A DNA stretch of 64,000 nt. It comes from Burkholderiales bacterium (lineage in GTDB: Bacteria; Pseudomonadota; Gammaproteobacteria; Burkholderiales; Nitrosomonadaceae). The stretch is from contig JACKLV010000007.1 of NCBI GenBank assembly GCA_024235755.1, positions 62,001-126,000 on the forward strand. The letters run 5' to 3'. The notes under the pieces are model-generated. The model had not been told where the DNA came from. It did not search any database and worked only from the letters and a program-made list of their open reading frames with translations. The stretch's first letter is position 1. Each line of letters opens with the position of its first letter. Below, piece after piece: positions 1 to 8,695 of the stretch. A program made the translations under genes and the position numbers.

Positions 1-594
1 CTCACTGAAAACAAAAAATATCCTCGGCAATCTAGCGCCCCACATGAGCAATTCACAACAACCAATCAGATGCGAATCAAACATAATTCGCATGAAAAAA
101 ACAAAGCCGCGCGACAATTACCCAATATCACTATAAAGCCGCACAATTCCGTAGGCATAAATGCGTTCAAACAACACGACTTTAACGAAACTGCTGCGCC
201 AAATTCCGACCATAGAGCGTCTTCCTCCCTACCACACAAACACAAAGCCAGCAAACAACTGCGCCTAAACCAACAGTTTATTGACAGGCATTTATCACAG
301 GCAACCGATAACGCGGTTGAAAATATTTCATTCGAATCGAGTCAAAAGAAACACCCTGTTTCGATTCCTAAAGCAGCTGAGCCATTTAAATCCGGCTTAA
401 CGCACTGGCCCAATCTGCCGGACGAAAAAGAGAGGCGACTGCCTGATGATCGTTGGCCCGAATTACCGGAGGAAAAAACGCCGGAGTCGGACAAAATATT
501 TCAACCGGTGAAAAATTTTGCACAATTGCAAAAAGCGATTAAGCGCAATCACCAAAGCGAACTCGAGCAAAGGGGTATATTTTGGAACGGGTGA
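1..594 (+). CDS. Hypothetical CIS-operon protein, 5' end outside window
   Basis: The frame is open from base 1 to the stop at 592-594, so the gene probably begins upstream; an internal ATG at 70 is the first Met but has no convincing ribosome site. I recognise no family. The visible protein is hydrophilic, rich in Asn, Lys, His and Pro, and looks disordered at its N-terminal side. Near the C-terminus a short Trp-Pro-x-Leu-Pro motif occurs twice (HWPNLP and RWPELP), followed by a probable helix. It overlaps the next gene by 13 bases, so it belongs to the contractile injection system operon. A baseplate or assembly accessory role is inference from position only. Confidence 0.6.
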   Translation, partial: LTENKKYPRQSSAPHEQFTTTNQMRIKHNSHEKNKAARQLPNITIKPHNSVGINAFKQHDFNETAAPNSDHRASSSLPHKHKASKQLRLNQQFIDRHLSQATDNAVENISFESSQKKHPVSIPKAAEPFKSGLTHWPNLPDEKERRLPDDRWPELPEEKTPESDKIFQPVKNFAQLQKAIKRNHQSELEQRGIFWNG

Positions 595-1361
595 CATTTC
601 TGGTTGAAGACAGCAATGAAAGATTGAGTTGTCTGCTGAATCCAGAAACTGTCGTAATGCGCCGAACCACAGGCGTACAATCACGCGAATCATTGAGCGG
701 ATTAATCAACAGCGACAGAAGCGGAGATAATCCATTACTGTTTACCGGTGCTGGAACGACCACTATTGAACTGGATTTGGTTTTTGATATATCGATTCCG
801 GGTTCATCGATCGTCACTCAGAATGTGCGCGACCTTACTCAACCGATATGGAATCTTGCAGAGAACCATCAACGCAGCGACCGCCTTTACCGGCCAGCCA
901 TCTGTCGCTTCATTTGGGGAAAATCCTGGAACATACCCGGAGTGATTTCCGCTATAGCAGAAAAACTGGAATCATTCTCACCCCAAGGCATTCCACGGCG
1001 TTCCTGGCTCAGACTCAGGCTTATCAGAATGCAACAGCAGCCAACTTCGTCACTTCTTGAAAATGAGATGTGGCCAACTGAAGAATACCAGACACCCAAT
1101 AATGTAATTGATACACTAAATCTACCCGAAACTGCCGAGCTTCAGATAGAAGATTCATTTCCTGACGTATTGGGCGAACAATCTGAATTACCGGAGAATG
1201 CCTATAAAAGAATCGATCTATCCGCCTATCACCAGAATGGCGACCCTTTCCAATGGCGCGACATAGCGGATCGGTACAATCTGGCCGATCCCCTTGCATG
1301 GCTGAAAACATTAACATCAGACCAGAACGGCGCGAGTGAAACTCAGGATGCAAACGAATAA
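582..1361 (+). CDS. Contractile injection system tube/LysM-type baseplate protein (Afp7-like)
   Basis: This 259-residue protein has the pattern of the CIS tube N-terminal domain: an early LxxLLNPE segment, then a stretch with LLFTGAGTTTIELDLVFD resembling the family's GG..L..L.FD strand. The C-terminus (about residues 225-245, 'WRDIADRYNLADPLAWL') has the look of a LysM repeat. In Afp/PVC-type particles this protein joins the inner tube to the spike. The start is a TTG at 582 preceded by AGGGG at 571-575 with good spacing; a GTG at 591 is too far from that site. It overlaps the upstream gene by 13 bases and lies 2 bases before the spike gene. Family assignment is by pattern and context, without a database search. 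Confidence 0.78.
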   Translation: MERVTFLVEDSNERLSCLLNPETVVMRRTTGVQSRESLSGLINSDRSGDNPLLFTGAGTTTIELDLVFDISIPGSSIVTQNVRDLTQPIWNLAENHQRSDRLYRPAICRFIWGKSWNIPGVISAIAEKLESFSPQGIPRRSWLRLRLIRMQQQPTSSLLENEMWPTEEYQTPNNVIDTLNLPETAELQIEDSFPDVLGEQSELPENAYKRIDLSAYHQNGDPFQWRDIADRYNLADPLAWLKTLTSDQNGASETQDANE

Positions 1362-1363
1362 AT

Positions 1364-2938
1364 ATGCACGCAACCGTACCCCAGATTACCATTGAGATTG
1401 ACGGTTCAGTTCTTGCTGCCAGTGTCATTCAAACCATCCATGAAATCCGCGTTCGGCAGATTTTGTCTGCACCTAGCCAGTGTGAAATTCTTTTACAGGA
1501 AGCGCATGAAAACATCTCGACGGAAGCTTTATCGAAAATAGGCGCAGCAATTCACATTAAAATCGGGTACCAGGAACAATCCCTATTTTACGGCCAGATA
1601 ACCGCTGTTGAGCAGCATTATAGTGCATCGATTCGCCCACTGATCAATATCCGCGCCTACGACCTCCTTCATCGATTACGCAAGCGTCAACCGGTACGCA
1701 CGTATGTCAAAGTCGGTTTTTATCAACTCGCCCAAGAACTAACACATGATTTAGGAATCACTGTTTCTAGTGCAGAATCAGCGCCCGTTACGCCAAGACT
1801 GGTGCAATTCAGGCAATCAGACTTGGAACTGCTATCTGAATTGGGAAGAGATTACGGGCTCTACTTTTTTTTAGATAAACACGACTTACGTATTACCGGA
1901 CTAGATGGATTTGAAACTAGCGCACATTTAACGCTGGGAAAGAATCTATTTGAAGCCCGATTCTCTGTCAATGCCGACACTACAACCCAGTCTGTCAGCG
2001 CCACCGGCTGGAACCTGCAATGCACAGTTTCCCACGCTAAAAACGCGCAAACGCCCAATACAAAATTGCCGGTACATGAATTTTTGGATACAACCCGATT
2101 TGATACAGACGGCAAACGCACTATCGTCGATTATAACTGCGAGAACGAAGATCTGGCCGAAACTGCCGCACAAAGCGAGCTGGACAGACGGACTGCACAG
2201 CAGGTCACGCTCTGGGGTATTGCTGAGGGCGATCCCAATCTGATCCCCGGCGGCGCCGTGCAGGTATCCGGCGCTAGTTCGTCACTGGAAGGCCGCTATG
2301 TGCTGACTGAAATATATCACTCGATCAGCCCGGACAAAGGTTTTATTTCTGAAATCAACACTGCGGTGCCGACTATTATACCTGCTCAGAAAAAAGCATC
2401 GACAAACGCCACTGTCGGTATTGTGTCGCAGGTCAATGACCCGGATAATCTGGGGCGTATTAAAGTTTCCTTGCCCACTTATAACGATATCGAAACAGAC
2501 TGGCTTGAAGTGTTAATCCCCGGTGCGGGTGCCGGCAAGGGCCAGCTCATCTTGCCTGATGTCGGCGATAACGTTTTATTACTTTTCGTCAACGAGAAGC
2601 CTGCCCAACCGATTGTTCTTGGCGGTCTGTATGGCGAAAACCCGCTCCCCGGCTCTGTAATTGACCAAGGCGCTGTCAAACAGTTTGTGACGCAAACTGC
2701 GGGCAAACAACGTTTTTTACTGGATGATACCGAAAACGCAATTCGAATTGAGACACAAAACGGACATGCAATCAGTTTGACCCCTGCAGAAATTGGAATC
2801 ACACGTCACAACGGCAGCTCGGTCACATTAACAGATGAGCGAATGACGATCCATTCAGAGACGGATCTAGAAATCGAAGCGCCAGGGAACAAGATTACCA
2901 TTCGCGGCAAAAGAATTGACTTTGAGGAGGCATCATAA
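1364..2938 (+). CDS. VgrG-like spike protein of contractile injection system (Afp8/gpD-gpV type)
   Basis: The 524-residue protein combines a gp27/gpD-like N-terminal hub (about residues 1-340), with the typical 'FRQSDLELLSELGRDYGLYF' stretch near residue 155, and a gp5-type OB fold. The latter includes 'GIVSQVNDPDNLGRIKVSLP' and 'PDVGDNVLLLF', followed by 'PIVLGGLYG'. The C-terminal tail is short and beta-rich with Thr/Ile alternation, fitting a small spike helix. In phage tails and CIS this trimer is the central needle hub that carries the tip and often effectors. The order tube protein, spike, tip, gp25, baseplate J, tail I matches an eCIS or phage baseplate rather than a type VI secretion locus. 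The stop overlaps the next ATG by one base (TAATG). Confidence 0.9.
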   Translation: MHATVPQITIEIDGSVLAASVIQTIHEIRVRQILSAPSQCEILLQEAHENISTEALSKIGAAIHIKIGYQEQSLFYGQITAVEQHYSASIRPLINIRAYDLLHRLRKRQPVRTYVKVGFYQLAQELTHDLGITVSSAESAPVTPRLVQFRQSDLELLSELGRDYGLYFFLDKHDLRITGLDGFETSAHLTLGKNLFEARFSVNADTTTQSVSATGWNLQCTVSHAKNAQTPNTKLPVHEFLDTTRFDTDGKRTIVDYNCENEDLAETAAQSELDRRTAQQVTLWGIAEGDPNLIPGGAVQVSGASSSLEGRYVLTEIYHSISPDKGFISEINTAVPTIIPAQKKASTNATVGIVSQVNDPDNLGRIKVSLPTYNDIETDWLEVLIPGAGAGKGQLILPDVGDNVLLLFVNEKPAQPIVLGGLYGENPLPGSVIDQGAVKQFVTQTAGKQRFLLDDTENAIRIETQNGHAISLTPAEIGITRHNGSSVTLTDERMTIHSETDLEIEAPGNKITIRGKRIDFEEAS

Positions 2939-3276
2939 TGCACTGGCTGACTGAAAATGCGGTTCTGGTCTGTTCACACGAACTAGGCATTATATCGAAT
3001 CAAGCAACCCAGAATTTTGTCAGAATCAAAGGCAGGCGCGTTTTAGTGGCCCGGAATCCTGAAAACAAAACGATTACCGGCTGTCCCAATGCAGGCCCGT
3101 CGATAAAACCCTGCACGACAACATTGAAAGTTACCCATGGGTACTCTTCATTGCTACGGATCAATGGCCACAGAGTCTGTTTATCGAATGTAACCGGTTT
3201 AACGGACGGGACGCCTCCCGGAACCGTTACGTACAAAGTCCGCAGCGCCGGACAAAAGCTTGTTTCGGAGATCTGA
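2938..3276 (+). CDS. PAAR-like spike tip protein
   Basis: A 112-residue protein directly after the spike gene, with a strong GAGGAGG ribosome site near 2922-2929. It has four cysteines (including 'ITGCPNAGPSIKPCTTT' and 'RVCLSNVTG') and Gly/Thr-rich short strands ending in 'VTYKVRSAGQKLV'. Position and composition fit a PAAR-like cone sharpening the tip of the spike (Afp10 equivalent). Classical PAAR motifs are not seen, so the assignment rests on context and on the small beta-rich, Cys-containing form. It overlaps the gp25 gene by one base (TGATG), which suggests coupled translation. Confidence 0.65.
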   Translation: MHWLTENAVLVCSHELGIISNQATQNFVRIKGRRVLVARNPENKTITGCPNAGPSIKPCTTTLKVTHGYSSLLRINGHRVCLSNVTGLTDGTPPGTVTYKVRSAGQKLVSEI

Positions 3277-3710
3277 TGGCTAATAGACTGAATACCGCCT
3301 GGCGGTTCAACCACCCCGATATTGGAGAAATCCATGGTATGGGTATGGGCCTGTATGTCGAACCAAACGGAAAAATCGCCATGACCAGCGGCCGCGCCGC
3401 CGTTCGTCAATCCATTTTGTTGCTGATGTCTACCATACCGGGCGAAAGAGTCATGCGTCCCAAGTATGGATGCAATCTGCATCAACTCGCTTTTATGCCA
3501 AATGATGCAACCACACACGGGTTGGCAATTCATTATGTCAGAACGGCGCTCGAGCAATGGGAACCGCGCATTGACATTATTCACATAGACGCGAATACCA
3601 ATACCGACGACCCCAGTCTGATGGATATCACTTTGGATTATCGCATACGAAAATTAAAACAACCGGAACAACTGACTATTGCATACCACCTTATGGGAGC
3701 TGAAATCTGA
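3276..3710 (+). CDS. gp25-like baseplate wedge protein (Afp9-like, GPW/gp25 family)
   Basis: A 144-residue protein with the gp25 core: 'AAVRQSILLLMSTIPGERVMRPKYGC' (written here as the Ile-Leu-Leu-Met...Gly-Glu-Arg-x-Met-x-Pro-x-Tyr-Gly pattern, about residues 45-70), followed by an Ala/Leu helix with 'ALEQWEPRIDI' and a final strand-rich segment. In T4, Afp and T6SS baseplates this protein is a wedge component that initiates sheath polymerisation. The start ATG shares a base with the stop of the tip gene and the stop shares a base with the next start, so translation is probably coupled. Length is normal for the family. Confidence 0.88.
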   Translation: MANRLNTAWRFNHPDIGEIHGMGMGLYVEPNGKIAMTSGRAAVRQSILLLMSTIPGERVMRPKYGCNLHQLAFMPNDATTHGLAIHYVRTALEQWEPRIDIIHIDANTNTDDPSLMDITLDYRIRKLKQPEQLTIAYHLMGAEI

Positions 3711-6298
3711 TGCCAATGCAATCACCTAACTTAGATGATCGAACATTTACGGATCTGGTTGAAGCTGCCAAACTCAGAATCAGGCAACGCTGTCCTGAAT
3801 GGAATGATCTTTCCCCCGGCGACCCCGGGATTGTTTTGCTGGAAGCATTTGCTTTTCTCACCGAGACAATGATCTACCGGCTTAATAGAATTCCGGAAAA
3901 AGCCTATATCGAATTCCTGAAGTTGATCGGCGTTAAGCTGACGCCGCCCTCCGCAGCACAGGTCACGCTCGAGTTCTTTCTCAGCAAACCGCAATCACAA
4001 CCTGTTGAAATTCCGCTGAACACACGTGTCACGACAGCAAACAGCACTTCCGGTACAAATGCGCCGGTTTTTACCCTGGCCGAAGCCGTAACGATACCGG
4101 CTGGAGAAATCAACGTCCAGGCCCGGGCTTATCATTGCAGCCAGATTGACGCCGAGCTTATCGGTGTCGGCTCCGGTCTGCCCGGGCTTACGCTGCCCGT
4201 CAAACACGCACCGATCATTTATCCGACAACCGACAAACTGGATTTGATCGTTGGTGTCGAAACACCGCCCGACACCCTTGAAGCACATGCCACTGCTGTC
4301 AAACATTTAGATAAATCCTTTCAGATTTGGACAGAAGCCGAAAATTTCTCTGATAACAGCAATAATCCCTTTGTATACATTGCGGATCGGCATGCCGGCA
4401 CGATTACTTTCGCACCCGCAGTGCATCGCCAGGATGATTCCGGATTAATGAAAGCTGCGCCTGAAGCATTGGCCGAAATTCCGCCAGCCGGGCGGGAAAT
4501 CCGCGTCTGGTATCGATACGGCGGCGGATCAACGGGTAATGTTTCGGCGCACGCACTGACAGTGTTAAAAGACCCAATTGTCGGTGTGTCAGTCACGAAT
4601 CCAGAGCCAGCAACTGGTGGACGCGATCAGGAATCGTTACAAAACGCACTGATCAGAGGACCTCAGGAACTACACTCATTAAGCCGTGCAGTCACTGCCA
4701 GAGATTTCGAACTCATCGCCACTCAATGTTCCGGGGCGGTAAACCGGGCCAAAGCATTTACCCAGGCGCAACTCTGGGCTCATGCTACGCCAGGAACGGT
4801 TGAAGTAACGCTCGTACCCGAAATCAATGTTAACGCCAATCAATTACAAACCATTACCGCCGAAAATCTGCAGTCACATCACATTGAATCGGTACGAAAA
4901 CAAATCCAAACAGTCCTGGAAAGTCGGAAACCGCTTGGAGCGCACTGTGTTGTAAATTGGATGAATTACAAAAAAGTCAGCGTCAGGGCAAAAATAACGA
5001 TTCACCGCGAAGAGCAAGCCGATCAGGTCAAACAAAGGGTCCTGAATGAACTCTACAGTGGTATATGTCCCATTAAAATCCCGGCTGAATCCAAGTCCCC
5101 CTGGCCTTTCGGCCAAAGTTTAAAAGCGTGGGATGTTTACAAAATCATAGGTTCCGAACCTGCAGTACTTTCAGTCGATTCGATGCAAATGATTACGGAC
5201 GATGTGCCGGATACCAGAGTCGTCGACATCTGTGCCGATGCTTTTCAGCAGGACGCATGGTATTGCGGTTGCGATCAACGTGTTTTCAGATCCACCAATA
5301 ATGGTTACAGTTGGGAACTGATCGCGCGCTTTGACGGCGAACAAGTGGAACGTATTCAATCCTTCCCGGCCGAATCATGCCACAGCGTCCGCCATGCAGG
5401 TCTCCTCGCCGTCACGACGAAAGTATCGCCGCATATTTCATCTGTAAAAATCTCCAGAGATTGCGGTCAAACTTGGATAGCCGCGCAACAATTTCAGTTT
5501 AATATCGACGATATTGCTTGGGTCGATCGCGAAGGCTTCCCTTATCTTCTACTGGCAAGTGAAAAGGGACTTTATGAACTAAGCCTGCAAAAAAAAGCTG
5601 TTCCTGTCCAGATTCTTGTTGACACCAAACTTCCGGAGCACGGTTTTCGTGCTGTTACAGTCTCATCCACGCTCGGCGGGCGGACTTTTGTCGCAGCCGC
5701 CGGTTATGAAAACAAAGGGGTTTATTTATCATTTGAAGGTGGAAAATCAGGCAGTTTTCAAAATATTGGCCTTGCGGGAGAATTGATCGAAGTCCTTTCG
5801 GTGCAGCACAAGGGTCCTCACCGGTATCTTTGGGCCGGTATTGCCGCTCCAGGATCTGATCAAGGCAAAGGTTGTTTTCGCTGGACATTTTCCGAATCCG
5901 CTGTCAATCCCGAGGGCTGGAAAGCCTATTCAAAAAACTGGGCGGCTGGCGGATGCAGATCATTGGCCTTTCAAGGAGCTTTTGCGCTAGCCGCTTCATA
6001 CCGGTTAGGCGTGTTGAGATTGAATTCCGATTTGCACAACCCTGAATGGGAAACGTTGAACGCTTCCGAGTGCGGTTTACCTTTAAGAGATGTTGGCAAA
6101 CTTGAAACGATCGATGCGGTAGCGGGTGCCGTTAACTCCAACATTATTATGGCGGGCGGCATACTGGGTGTATATCGCAGCCTGGATAGCGGTCTGCATT
6201 ACGCCAAATGCTCTCGACATGAATTCAGTGACGAAGTTCGGATTCCGCCGAACTGGCTGTTTTACTCCGGCACGCATGAAATAGAGATCAGCAGTTAA
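3710..6298 (+). CDS. Baseplate J-like protein with C-terminal beta-propeller (Afp11-like)
   Basis: The 862-residue product starts with a gp6/baseplate-J wedge domain. It has an N-terminal 'CPEWNDLSPGDPGIVLLEAFA' region and 'RLNRIPEKAYIEFLKLIG' near residues 55-70, then the central 'GGRDQESLQNALIRGP' and 'SRAVTARDFELIA' motifs near 300-335. From about residue 490 the sequence changes to repeated 'S.D.G..W' strands: 'FRSTNNGYSWELI', 'ISRDCGQTWIAA', 'GVYRSLDSGLHYA'. These match BNR/sialidase-type or YCF48-like propeller blades. The fusion puts a ligand-binding-type propeller on a baseplate wedge. Whether it replaces tail fibres, binds the envelope or modifies assembly is inference. Confidence 0.85.
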   Translation: MPMQSPNLDDRTFTDLVEAAKLRIRQRCPEWNDLSPGDPGIVLLEAFAFLTETMIYRLNRIPEKAYIEFLKLIGVKLTPPSAAQVTLEFFLSKPQSQPVEIPLNTRVTTANSTSGTNAPVFTLAEAVTIPAGEINVQARAYHCSQIDAELIGVGSGLPGLTLPVKHAPIIYPTTDKLDLIVGVETPPDTLEAHATAVKHLDKSFQIWTEAENFSDNSNNPFVYIADRHAGTITFAPAVHRQDDSGLMKAAPEALAEIPPAGREIRVWYRYGGGSTGNVSAHALTVLKDPIVGVSVTNPEPATGGRDQESLQNALIRGPQELHSLSRAVTARDFELIATQCSGAVNRAKAFTQAQLWAHATPGTVEVTLVPEINVNANQLQTITAENLQSHHIESVRKQIQTVLESRKPLGAHCVVNWMNYKKVSVRAKITIHREEQADQVKQRVLNELYSGICPIKIPAESKSPWPFGQSLKAWDVYKIIGSEPAVLSVDSMQMITDDVPDTRVVDICADAFQQDAWYCGCDQRVFRSTNNGYSWELIARFDGEQVERIQSFPAESCHSVRHAGLLAVTTKVSPHISSVKISRDCGQTWIAAQQFQFNIDDIAWVDREGFPYLLLASEKGLYELSLQKKAVPVQILVDTKLPEHGFRAVTVSSTLGGRTFVAAAGYENKGVYLSFEGGKSGSFQNIGLAGELIEVLSVQHKGPHRYLWAGIAAPGSDQGKGCFRWTFSESAVNPEGWKAYSKNWAAGGCRSLAFQGAFALAASYRLGVLRLNSDLHNPEWETLNASECGLPLRDVGKLETIDAVAGAVNSNIIMAGGILGVYRSLDSGLHYAKCSRHEFSDEVRIPPNWLFYSGTHEIEISS

Positions 6299-6299
6299 A

Positions 6300-6845
6300 A
6301 TGAAACATCGGGAACTCAAGCAACTACTGCCGGAGATTTTTCAAAGAACCGACCAACCCGGCTCGCCGCTTTATGGCCTGTTACAGGCAATGGAAGCACT
6401 GTCTGAACCGGCGGAAACGATTCTTCAACGGCTGCCGGTTTACTTTGATCCTTACACTGCTCCAGAAAAATTTCTGCCATTCCTGGCAAGCTGGGTGGAT
6501 TTAGATCGTTTTTTTTCTTCATCGCCCGGCTCAACGGTTACCGAAACAGAGTTACTGCAGTTGCTCAATAGCGGCCGCCTGCGCGAACTGATTGTCGCTG
6601 CAACGCGTTTGTCGAAATTACGGGGTACCGCTGCGGGATTGCAGTTGTTTCTTGAAACTGCAACAGGCGTACAAGGCTTTACCATTGACGAAAATGTTTT
6701 GCAGGAAAACAATGATATGATACCGTTTCATATAAAGATTACTGCTCCCAAAGCGGCACAAAGATATCAGATATTAATCGAAAGGATCATTGAGCAGGAG
6801 AAACCGGTATACGTCACGCATTATTTGGAGTTTAGTCCTCATTAA
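6300..6845 (+). CDS. Phage tail protein I-like baseplate protein (Afp12-like)
   Basis: This 181-residue protein follows the baseplate-J gene after one base. Its N-terminal 'LLPEIFQR' and 'PLYGLLQAMEALSEPAETIL' helices, the 'YFDPYTAPEKFLPFLASWVDLD' block near residues 48-72 and the 'RELIVAATRLSKLRGTAAGL' block near 97-117 are typical of P2 gpI-like tail proteins. In P2 and CIS baseplates it pairs with the J protein to close the wedge. The C-terminus is a ferredoxin-like 'FHIKITAPK' strand-helix unit. It is the last recognisable baseplate gene; no tail fibre, tape measure or AAA ATPase gene follows. Confidence 0.88.
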   Translation: MKHRELKQLLPEIFQRTDQPGSPLYGLLQAMEALSEPAETILQRLPVYFDPYTAPEKFLPFLASWVDLDRFFSSSPGSTVTETELLQLLNSGRLRELIVAATRLSKLRGTAAGLQLFLETATGVQGFTIDENVLQENNDMIPFHIKITAPKAAQRYQILIERIIEQEKPVYVTHYLEFSPH

Positions 6846-6859
6846 AAGGAGAAGTATTC

Positions 6860-8089
6860 ATGGTCAAAATAGTCGAAATTACTCAATCCTCGGATACTGT
6901 GACCTGCGACAAAAACGGTCAGGCAAGCATTCAGTTTAACGTAAATAATATCAGCGCCGCTCAATTAAGAGTCGGCGCTAAAATTATTACCGAAGAGCCC
7001 GCAAAAGAATCGTGGTTCAACATCGTTGACAAAACTGAAAAAAAACTCGAAATCGATGCCACTGATCATTTTTCAGTTCAGATCAAAGCAAGCGATGCTG
7101 CGGAAGGGAGTTATAAACTTCGTCTGCTGGTTTATAACATTGAAAATTCCGATGAGGACTATACCGAGAGTGAAACTATTGCAGTCAATGTTCCCGCGCA
7201 GGAAAAAGCGCCTGAAGAACCGGAACCCAACTCCAAAATGTGGATCGTGTGGCTGCTTGTGGGCGTTTTAGTGATTGCTTCGGCAGTAGTCGGCTATTAT
7301 ATTTTTAGCGGTCCGGACGAAAATGCGCCGGCTGAACAAAAAGACAGCCTGTCAGTCATTATGCCTGACGTGACAGGAAAGCCCTTTGAAGAGGCAAAAT
7401 CCATACTGGAGGATCTGGAGTTTTCTGAAATAGAGACAGAAGCACGATTTGACGCCTCCAAAGCAGCCAACACAGTACTGGAGCAAACACCCGATGCAAA
7501 ATCGAAAGTCGATGCACACAATACCACAGTGACATTGATACTGGCTGATTCTGCGACAACCATGCCCGATGTCAGAGACATGACGTTGCAAGGCGCAAAA
7601 GAGCGCCTTGCAAGTAAAGGTTTCAATCAGCGAAATATTGCTACTGAGCCTAAATTCGACGCATCGAAACCTGCCGGAACCATTCTGGCGCAATCGCCAG
7701 AATCCGGTGCGGAAATCAGCGCCAGAGAAACCAAAGTCACGCTCATAATCGCTGACTCCGGGATTGATGTGCCGAATGTCAGAAACATGCAGCTTCAAGA
7801 TGCGCTGATGCGACTGCAATCGGCAAAACTGGCTCTGGGCGATATCAGCACAAAATTCAAGACCAATCTAGCAGAGGGCACAATTATCGATCAAAAACCC
7901 CGTAGCGGAAAAGTCCCTGAAGAAACCGAGATAGAGCTGGTTGTATCGACTAAAAAACAAGTGGTTACAGCGCATCCGGTTTTTTTGAAAGCAATTATTA
8001 ATTCCGGTATTACGCATAGTGCGCGCATCACCCGCCAGCTTGCGCCGGAGGAATCGGATGAAGATACAGAAACAGAAACCGATCAATAA
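6860..8089 (+). CDS. Single-pass membrane protein with three PASTA repeats, CIS-operon linked
   Basis: A 409-residue protein with a good AAAAGGAG ribosome site. Residues 1-110 look like a beta-sandwich ('GQASIQFNVNNIS', 'GSYKLRLLVYNIE'). One membrane helix lies at about 130-152 ('WIVWLLVGVLVIASAVVGYYIF'-like stretch). Three PASTA repeats follow, each opening with [MV]P[DN]V at about 168, 234 and 302 and each closing with a 'T.V.L..A' or 'E.E.V' strand. PASTA domains bind muropeptides or other partners in Ser/Thr kinases and penicillin-binding proteins, but here there is no kinase or transpeptidase domain. If oriented N-in, the repeats face the periplasm. An anchoring role for the injection system is inference. 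Confidence 0.82.
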   Translation: MVKIVEITQSSDTVTCDKNGQASIQFNVNNISAAQLRVGAKIITEEPAKESWFNIVDKTEKKLEIDATDHFSVQIKASDAAEGSYKLRLLVYNIENSDEDYTESETIAVNVPAQEKAPEEPEPNSKMWIVWLLVGVLVIASAVVGYYIFSGPDENAPAEQKDSLSVIMPDVTGKPFEEAKSILEDLEFSEIETEARFDASKAANTVLEQTPDAKSKVDAHNTTVTLILADSATTMPDVRDMTLQGAKERLASKGFNQRNIATEPKFDASKPAGTILAQSPESGAEISARETKVTLIIADSGIDVPNVRNMQLQDALMRLQSAKLALGDISTKFKTNLAEGTIIDQKPRSGKVPEETEIELVVSTKKQVVTAHPVFLKAIINSGITHSARITRQLAPEESDEDTETETDQ

Positions 8090-8104
8090 CGTTATCAATT
8101 TGCC

Positions 8105-8653
8105 ATGAGCACCACAAAGATCGTCATCATCTGCCTATTACTGTTGATGGCGATCTTTTTTATCGGTTTAAGTCTGAATCTGATCGAAAAACCGGATCGT
8201 GACTTGTCCAGTGAAAGTAAAGAGCGGCAGCAGGAAGTCGCATCTGACTACAAAAAAGACAGTTGGGTTAGTGTCATAGATAAATTACTTGCACCGTTTG
8301 CTGCTTCGTTCAAACCAGACGATGTCGATATCAACTGTTCGCATTCTAATACGGGATTTCAGCTAAATGAACAAACCCCTGAATGTAAAATCACAATACC
8401 CGGTTTCAGCGAATCATTTAAGAAGCTGTCACTCAGGCCTGACAAGCGCAGCATTCAATTGAAAATTACTTTCTTGCCGACGGATGGCGATAAACCAGAT
8501 CCTTTTTTCTGGCCTTCAGAGGAGTTTGACGACGAGACGATCAATTTTGTCATCCTGGGTAATGCAGATAAACAAGGTCAAACAGTGGCAACGATTTTTA
8601 TCGAATGCAAAAATTGTTCCGGTCAACGAAAAGTGAAAATAGCATTTGATTAA
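8105..8653 (+). CDS. Hypothetical single-pass membrane protein at end of CIS operon
   Basis: A 182-residue protein starting 15 bases after the PASTA gene. Residues 5-24 form one hydrophobic helix ('IVIICLLLLMAIFFIGLSL'), followed by a charged linker and a soluble domain of about 110 residues with four cysteines ('DINCSHSN', 'PECKITIPGF', 'IECKNCSGQ') and predicted beta strands. The hydrophobic segment has no signal-peptidase or lipobox site, so it probably anchors the protein. I recognise no family. Its spacing suggests co-transcription with the PASTA protein, and the two could act together in the envelope. It is the last plus-strand gene before a convergent gene. Confidence 0.6.
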   Translation: MSTTKIVIICLLLLMAIFFIGLSLNLIEKPDRDLSSESKERQQEVASDYKKDSWVSVIDKLLAPFAASFKPDDVDINCSHSNTGFQLNEQTPECKITIPGFSESFKKLSLRPDKRSIQLKITFLPTDGDKPDPFFWPSEEFDDETINFVILGNADKQGQTVATIFIECKNCSGQRKVKIAFD

Positions 8654-8695
8654 TCGTTGTTGAGCGTAAGTACTCACTTGGAGCGCTTTAACCTA

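Noticed and set aside
3000..3584. A 194-codon minus-strand frame
   Set aside because: It lies opposite the PAAR-like and gp25 genes, which have family motifs and coupled starts; the product shows no domain.
582..6845. Type VI secretion locus
   Set aside because: VgrG-like, PAAR-like and gp25 genes could fit, but baseplate J and tail I genes with no TssJ, TssL, TssM or ClpV point to a CIS or phage baseplate.
1..8653. Complete prophage
   Set aside because: No integrase, terminase, capsid, portal or repressor gene is visible, and the operon leads into membrane proteins.
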